Assembly (NCBI GenBank): GCA_937871705.1
Contig: CALMOO010000904.1
Span: 1 to 5,072 of the forward strand
Source: an uncultured Hymenobacter sp.
GTDB lineage: Bacteria; Bacteroidota; Bacteroidia; Cytophagales; Hymenobacteraceae
Direction: 5' to 3'
Length of the DNA: 5,072 nt
Shown: piece after piece, positions 4,269 through 5,072 of the stretch
How the letters are laid out: each line of letters begins with the position of its first letter
How positions within the stretch are numbered: position 1 is the first letter of the stretch
The notes under the pieces: generated by a model
The model's database searches: none
Told to the model about the DNA's origin: nothing
Seen by the model: the letters and a program-made list of their open reading frames with translations, nothing else
Program-made: the position numbers and the translations under genes

Positions 4269-5072
4269 AACCTCCTCCCAGAAAACTAGGCCAAGCTAAA
4301 GCAGAGAAAATTGGGCACTTGTCGTACCTTAAAACCCCAGACAATGCCAGGAAGAAGACCAAGTTGACCGAGGCCCAAATCGTGTTTGCCCTGCGTCAGG
4401 CCGACACCGGCATAACCGTCGCGGAGGTATGCCGAAAGATGGGCATCAGCGAGGCCACCTACTATAACTGGAAGAAAAAGTACGGCGGCTTAGGCATGCC
4501 CGAACTGCGGCGGCTCAAGCAATTGGAGGAGGAAAATCAGCATCTCAAACAGCTCGTGGCTGACCTGAGCTTGGACAAGCAGATGCTTCAGGACGTGCTC
4601 AAACAACCTTTTGAAGCCCGGGCCGCTAGCCACGCGGCTCACCACCTCATTGACGCCTACCGCCTCTCGGCCCGTCGGGCCTGCCTAATACCCAACCTAC
4701 AACGCGCCAGCTTCGCTTATCAGGCACACCGACGGGATGATACAGTTCTGCGCCTGCGCTTGCGCGAACTGGCCCAAGTGCGCGTTCGCTACGGTAGTCA
4801 GCGCCGCTATATCCTGCTACGCCGAGAGGGCTGGCCGCATAATCATAAGCGCGTGCATCGACTTTACTGCTTGGAGGGCTTGAACTTGCGCAGTAAGCGC
4901 CCACGGCGTAACCGCGCCGCTGCCCATCGGCTAGAACGTCTGCCGCTGGGTCGTCTGCACCAGAGCTGGCGCATAGACTTCGTGGCGGATAACCTCTTCG
5001 ATGGGCACAAAATCCGGGCCTTAACGATAGTCGCTAATTTTAGTCGCCAATGCCTAGCCATTCACGTGGGCC
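4268..5072 (+). mobile_element. IS3-family insertion sequence (IS407-like group), left part
   Basis: Homology to the hydrolase stops near 4266. The following TAACCTCCTCCCAG (4268-4281) looks like a degraded IS terminal repeat ahead of a typical IS3 orfA leader. The transposase frame then begins near 4344 and runs past the window edge. The exact left end cannot be fixed, because the right end and the target duplication are outside the window. Insertion in the same orientation as the hydrolase removed or displaced its C-terminal half. Confidence 0.7.
4346..5072 (+). CDS. IS3-family transposase, orfA and orfB in one frame, partial and probably decayed
   Basis: OrfA and OrfB of an IS407-type IS3 transposase read as one open frame to the window edge. 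The OrfA part has the helix-turn-helix LTEAQIVFALRQADTG...VCRKMGISEATYYNWKKKYGG (4364-4489) and a leucine-zipper-like coiled coil (about 4505-4585) ending MLQDVLKQP. The OrfB part has LIDAYRLSARRAC (4646-4684), LLRREGWPHNHKRVHRLY (4814-4867), LRSKRPRRNRAAAHRLER (4886-4939) and the start of the integrase core, SWRIDFVADNLFDG (4964-5005), whose Asp is the first of the DDE triad. Normally OrfB lies in a shifted frame reached by programmed -1 slippage. Here a one-base loss before 4646 seems to fuse them. The expected ATG (4344-4346) is out of frame by one base, so the start is unclear (TTG 4319, TTG 4364 or GTG 4382 remain). The usual VDNFSR reads VANFSR. Transposition activity is doubtful. Confidence 0.78.

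Noticed and set aside
4647..5061. Minus-strand open frames over the transposase
   Set aside because: The plus strand reads a continuous IS3 transposase with recognisable domains; the minus frames show no motif.
1..5072. CRISPR array, tRNA, rRNA or riboswitch
   Set aside because: I saw no regularly spaced repeats, cloverleaf-like segment, ribosomal core sequence or known aptamer pattern.

Overview
The window looks like chromosomal DNA from a GC-rich member of the Bacteroidota, most likely Hymenobacter or a close relative in the Cytophagales. Three things suggest this: high GC with strong third-position bias; genes without Shine-Dalgarno sequences but with Bacteroidota-type -7 elements (TAnnTTTG-like) ahead of several of them; and an IS3-family transposase and short oxidoreductases whose wording resembles Hymenobacter proteins I remember. 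No search was run, so the genus is an inference.

Layout: bases 1-277 hold no convincing gene, but contain two inverted repeats that could end an upstream transcript. A possible operon on the + strand follows: a medium-chain dehydrogenase/reductase of the ToxD/LovC-like enoyl reductase type (278-1405) and, 63 bases later, a seven-helix membrane protein of unknown function (1469-2266). The next 276 bases carry a long imperfect inverted repeat (2303-2360) and a sequence resembling an IS3 end or an A-rich translation leader (2519-2542). A short-chain dehydrogenase/reductase on + (2543-3277) converges on an HxlR-family regulator on - (3330-3701). The regulator's upstream region (3702-3869) is shared with a divergent secreted metallo-beta-lactamase-fold hydrolase of the methyl parathion hydrolase type. 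That hydrolase is a pseudogene: it is frameshifted near 4209-4218 and its C-terminal part is lost where an IS3-family (IS407-like) element begins near 4268. The IS transposase runs off the right edge.

How the genes may work together: HxlR regulators in other bacteria often sense electrophiles or quinones through an N-terminal cysteine and control nearby NAD(P)H oxidoreductases. Here such a regulator, with its conserved Cys12, lies beside an SDR and near an MDR reductase. A small carbonyl/enone detoxification locus is a reasonable inference but is not proved.

I see no clear undescribed defence or biosynthetic system. The most notable signals are the cluster of small frame lesions at 4209-4645, including an in-frame fusion of the normally frameshifted IS3 orfA and orfB; the repeat-rich control region between hxlR and the hydrolase remnant; and the unexplained inverted repeat at 2303-2360.
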